DNA from: Pseudomonas pisciculturae
GTDB lineage: Bacteria > Pseudomonadota > Gammaproteobacteria > Pseudomonadales > Pseudomonadaceae
Reading direction: 5' to 3'
DNA: 64,000 nt
Assembly: GCF_015461805.1 (NCBI RefSeq)
Contig: NZ_JACVZE010000003.1
Span: 1-64,000 of the forward strand
Made by a program: the position numbers and the translations under genes. Under the pieces are notes generated by a model. The model was not told where the DNA came from. It ran no database searches and saw nothing but the letters and a program-made list of their open reading frames with translations. Below, in pieces: positions 62,504 to 64,000 of this stretch (its first letter is position 1; each line of letters starts with the position of its first letter).

Positions 62504-62532
62504 TTTATCCAGTCATCGAGAGCGGGTATCAT
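62504..62532 (+). promoter_or_regulatory. Candidate promoter of the dusB-fis operon
   Basis: TTTATC (62504-62509) and TATCAT (62527-62532) are separated by 17 bases, close to a sigma-70 pair, and lie about 50 bases before dusB. A GC-rich stretch GCCAACCC follows the -10, like the discriminator of stringently controlled promoters such as fis of E. coli. Confidence 0.45.
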
Positions 62533-62583
62533 GCCAACCCTTTTTCGAACTCTAATGATCCGGCCCCACAACAGGGAAGTCCT

Positions 62584-63597
62584 ATGTCGGCGGTACGCAT
62601 CGGCCCATATACATTGCACAACGGCTTGATTCTCGCCCCGATGGCGGGCGTCACCGACCAGCCCTTTCGTCAGCTGTGCAAGCGTTTGGGCGCAGGTCTT
62701 GTAGTCTCGGAAATGGTCACCAGCGACATGAGTTTGTGGAACACCCGCAAATCGCGGATGCGCATGATCCACGAAGGTGATCCCGAGCCCCGCTCGGTAC
62801 AGATCGCCGGCGGTGATGCGCAGATGCTGGCGGATGCGGCCCGGGCCAACGTGGAGTTGGGGGCGCAGATCATCGACATCAACATGGGCTGCCCGGCCAA
62901 GAAGGTCTGTAACAAGGCCGCCGGTTCCGCGCTGTTGAAAGATGAGCAGTTGGTTGCCGAGATCCTGCAGGCCGTTGTCGCCGCAGTCGATGTGCCGGTG
63001 ACCCTGAAGATCCGTACTGGCTGGGACCGGGACAACAAGAACGGCCTGACGGTGGCGAAGATCGCCGAACAGGCAGGCATTACAGCGCTGGCAGTGCATG
63101 GCCGCACCCGCGCCGACCTTTACACAGGTGAAGCCGAGTACGACACCATTGCCGCGATCAAGCAGGCGGTGTCGATGCCAGTCTTTGCCAATGGCGACAT
63201 CGATTCAGCCGAGAAAGCCCGGCGCGTGCTGCACGCGACCGGTGCCGATGGCTTGTTGATTGGCCGGGCCGCCCAGGGGCGGCCATGGATTTTCCGTGAA
63301 ATCGACCATTTCCTGCGTACCGGCGAAGTCTTGCCGGCACCGGAGTTGATCGAGGTGGAACGTATTCTGCTAGAGCATCTGGCCGCCCTTCACACGTTCT
63401 ATGGAGACGTGATGGGCGTGCGAATTGCTCGTAAGCATGTGGGTTGGTATCTCGCAACCCTGCCAGGCGCCAGGGAGTTTCGCGCCGGGTTCAATCGTTT
63501 GGATGAAACGCAAGCACAGGTCACCGCCGTTCGTGAGTTCTTTGCCGAACGAGACAAGAGCCTGAGAGCAGGGGACGCAGAAGGGGTGGCCGCATGA
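62584..63597 (+). CDS. dusB: tRNA-dihydrouridine synthase B
   Basis: A 337-residue FMN-dependent TIM-barrel enzyme that reduces uridine to dihydrouridine in the tRNA D-loop. [20 protein letters not shown] is near the start. The catalytic Cys103 lies in [10 protein letters not shown]. Flavin-binding segments are [23 protein letters not shown] and [13 protein letters not shown]. It overlaps the fis start by four bases, so fis is translated from the same mRNA, as in most gamma-proteobacteria. Confidence 0.95.
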   Translation: MSAVRIGPYTLHNGLILAPMAGVTDQPFRQLCKRLGAGLVVSEMVTSDMSLWNTRKSRMRMIHEGDPEPRSVQIAGGDAQMLADAARANVELGAQIIDINMGCPAKKVCNKAAGSALLKDEQLVAEILQAVVAAVDVPVTLKIRTGWDRDNKNGLTVAKIAEQAGITALAVHGRTRADLYTGEAEYDTIAAIKQAVSMPVFANGDIDSAEKARRVLHATGADGLLIGRAAQGRPWIFREIDHFLRTGEVLPAPELIEVERILLEHLAALHTFYGDVMGVRIARKHVGWYLATLPGAREFRAGFNRLDETQAQVTAVREFFAERDKSLRAGDAEGVAA

Positions 63598-63914
63598 CGA
63601 TGATGACCGAGACTTTAGTGAGTGGAACAACGCCCGTGAGCGACAACGTCAATTTGAAACAGCACCTGAACACGCCGAGCGAAGAAGGCCAGACCCTTCG
63701 CGGGAGTGTCGAGAAGGCGCTGCACAATTATTTCGCCCACCTTGAGGGCGCTTCCGTCACGGACGTGTACAACCTGGTGCTCTCCGAAGTCGAAGCGCCG
63801 TTGCTCGAAAGCGTGATGAACTACGTCAAGGGCAACCAGACCAAAGCCAGTGAGCTGCTGGGCCTTAACCGTGGCACCTTGCGCAAAAAGCTCAAGCAGT
63901 ACGATTTGTTGTAA
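63594..63914 (+). CDS. fis: Nucleoid-associated DNA-binding protein Fis
   Basis: A 106-residue dimeric protein. The N-terminal region is followed by helices [16 protein letters not shown] and [20 protein letters not shown], ending in the helix-turn-helix [19 protein letters not shown]. It bends DNA at growth-related promoters and recombination sites. A second in-frame ATG lies nine bases inside (63603), but the 63594 start matches the length of P. aeruginosa Fis. It is coupled to dusB. Confidence 0.96.
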   Translation: MTMMTETLVSGTTPVSDNVNLKQHLNTPSEEGQTLRGSVEKALHNYFAHLEGASVTDVYNLVLSEVEAPLLESVMNYVKGNQTKASELLGLNRGTLRKKLKQYDLL

Positions 63915-63930
63915 GCATTCAATCAAACCA

Positions 63931-63966
63931 GAAAGGCGCCCGCGTAAAAAACGGTCGCCTTTTTTG
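63931..63966 (+). terminator. Intrinsic terminator after fis
   Basis: AAAGGCGCCCG and CGGTCGCCTTT form a stem with a single internal mismatch around GCGTAAAAAA, followed by a run of T. Only 34 bases follow to the window edge, where no gene start can be confirmed. Confidence 0.85.
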
Positions 63967-64000
63967 CTGACTCCTTTGCTTTTGATGGAAATTGAAATGA

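Overview
The window reads as chromosomal DNA of a Pseudomonas of the fluorescens complex. It is GC-rich with strong third-position bias. It carries many GTGGGAGGGGGCTTGCCC-type REP doublets (REPINs) typical of that group. Its right third follows the gene order I remember from P. aeruginosa PA4839-PA4853 (speA, sui1, NUDIX, DUF2333, gcbA, chemoreceptor, aroQ, accB, accC, prmA, zinc-ribbon protein, dusB, fis). About 57 protein genes are supported. I see no rRNA, tRNA, CRISPR array or prophage. The only transposase is a fragment of an IS3-family element at the left edge, whose end abuts a truncated REPIN.

Layout. 0-9 kb: IS remnant, ChaA-type cation antiporter, adenine/adenosine deaminase, MFS transporter with an ArsR-type regulator, LysR regulator divergent from a small monooxygenase and a quinone-reductase-like gene, a 57-residue unknown protein behind a strong hairpin, and a Bcr/CflA exporter. 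9-12.4 kb: copper homeostasis (copZ, an exported protein of unknown function, copA, cueR) with two CueR-type promoters. 12.5-17.1 kb: RIO kinase, thiolase, large FabG-type reductase and MaoC dehydratase. 17.4-20.8 kb: a repetitive lipoprotein followed by a TpsB outer-membrane transporter with no classical TpsA beside it. 21.1-36.1 kb: a complete Flp/Tad pilus locus (orphan receiver, flp, rcpC, rcpA, tadZ, tadA, tadB, tadC, tadD, a small DUF3613-like gene, pprB, fppA, a tadE/F-like gene, pprA, tadG). 36.3-38.6 kb: two DUF4136 lipoproteins, cmoM and a MazG-like gene. 38.7-46.6 kb: pbpC and the large alpha-2-macroglobulin lipoprotein, separated by an opposed small membrane-protein gene and by REPs. 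46.9-49 kb: a MATE exporter and a lipoprotein esterase with overlapping 3' ends. 49.1-64 kb: the conserved housekeeping block.

How genes work together. CueR should sense Cu(I) and drive both copZ (chaperone) and copA-cueR (export pump). In the Tad locus, FppA matures Flp and TadE-like pseudopilins; TadA/B/C/Z power assembly; RcpA/RcpC form the outer-membrane gate; PprA-PprB is the dedicated two-component system. The lipoprotein/TpsB pair and the receiver directly upstream suggest one surface-attachment region from about 17.4 to 36.1 kb. PbpC and the macroglobulin are a known periplasmic pair thought to repair the wall and trap invading proteases. AccB and AccC are the biotin carrier and carboxylase of acetyl-CoA carboxylase, and dusB-fis is the usual translationally coupled operon.

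Most notable for follow-up: the lipoprotein/TpsB pair, the REPs touching both ends of pbpC (one supplies its apparent start codon), the displaced tadG, the exported protein inside the copper cluster, and the hairpin in front of the 57-residue gene. I found no clear new defence or biosynthetic system.
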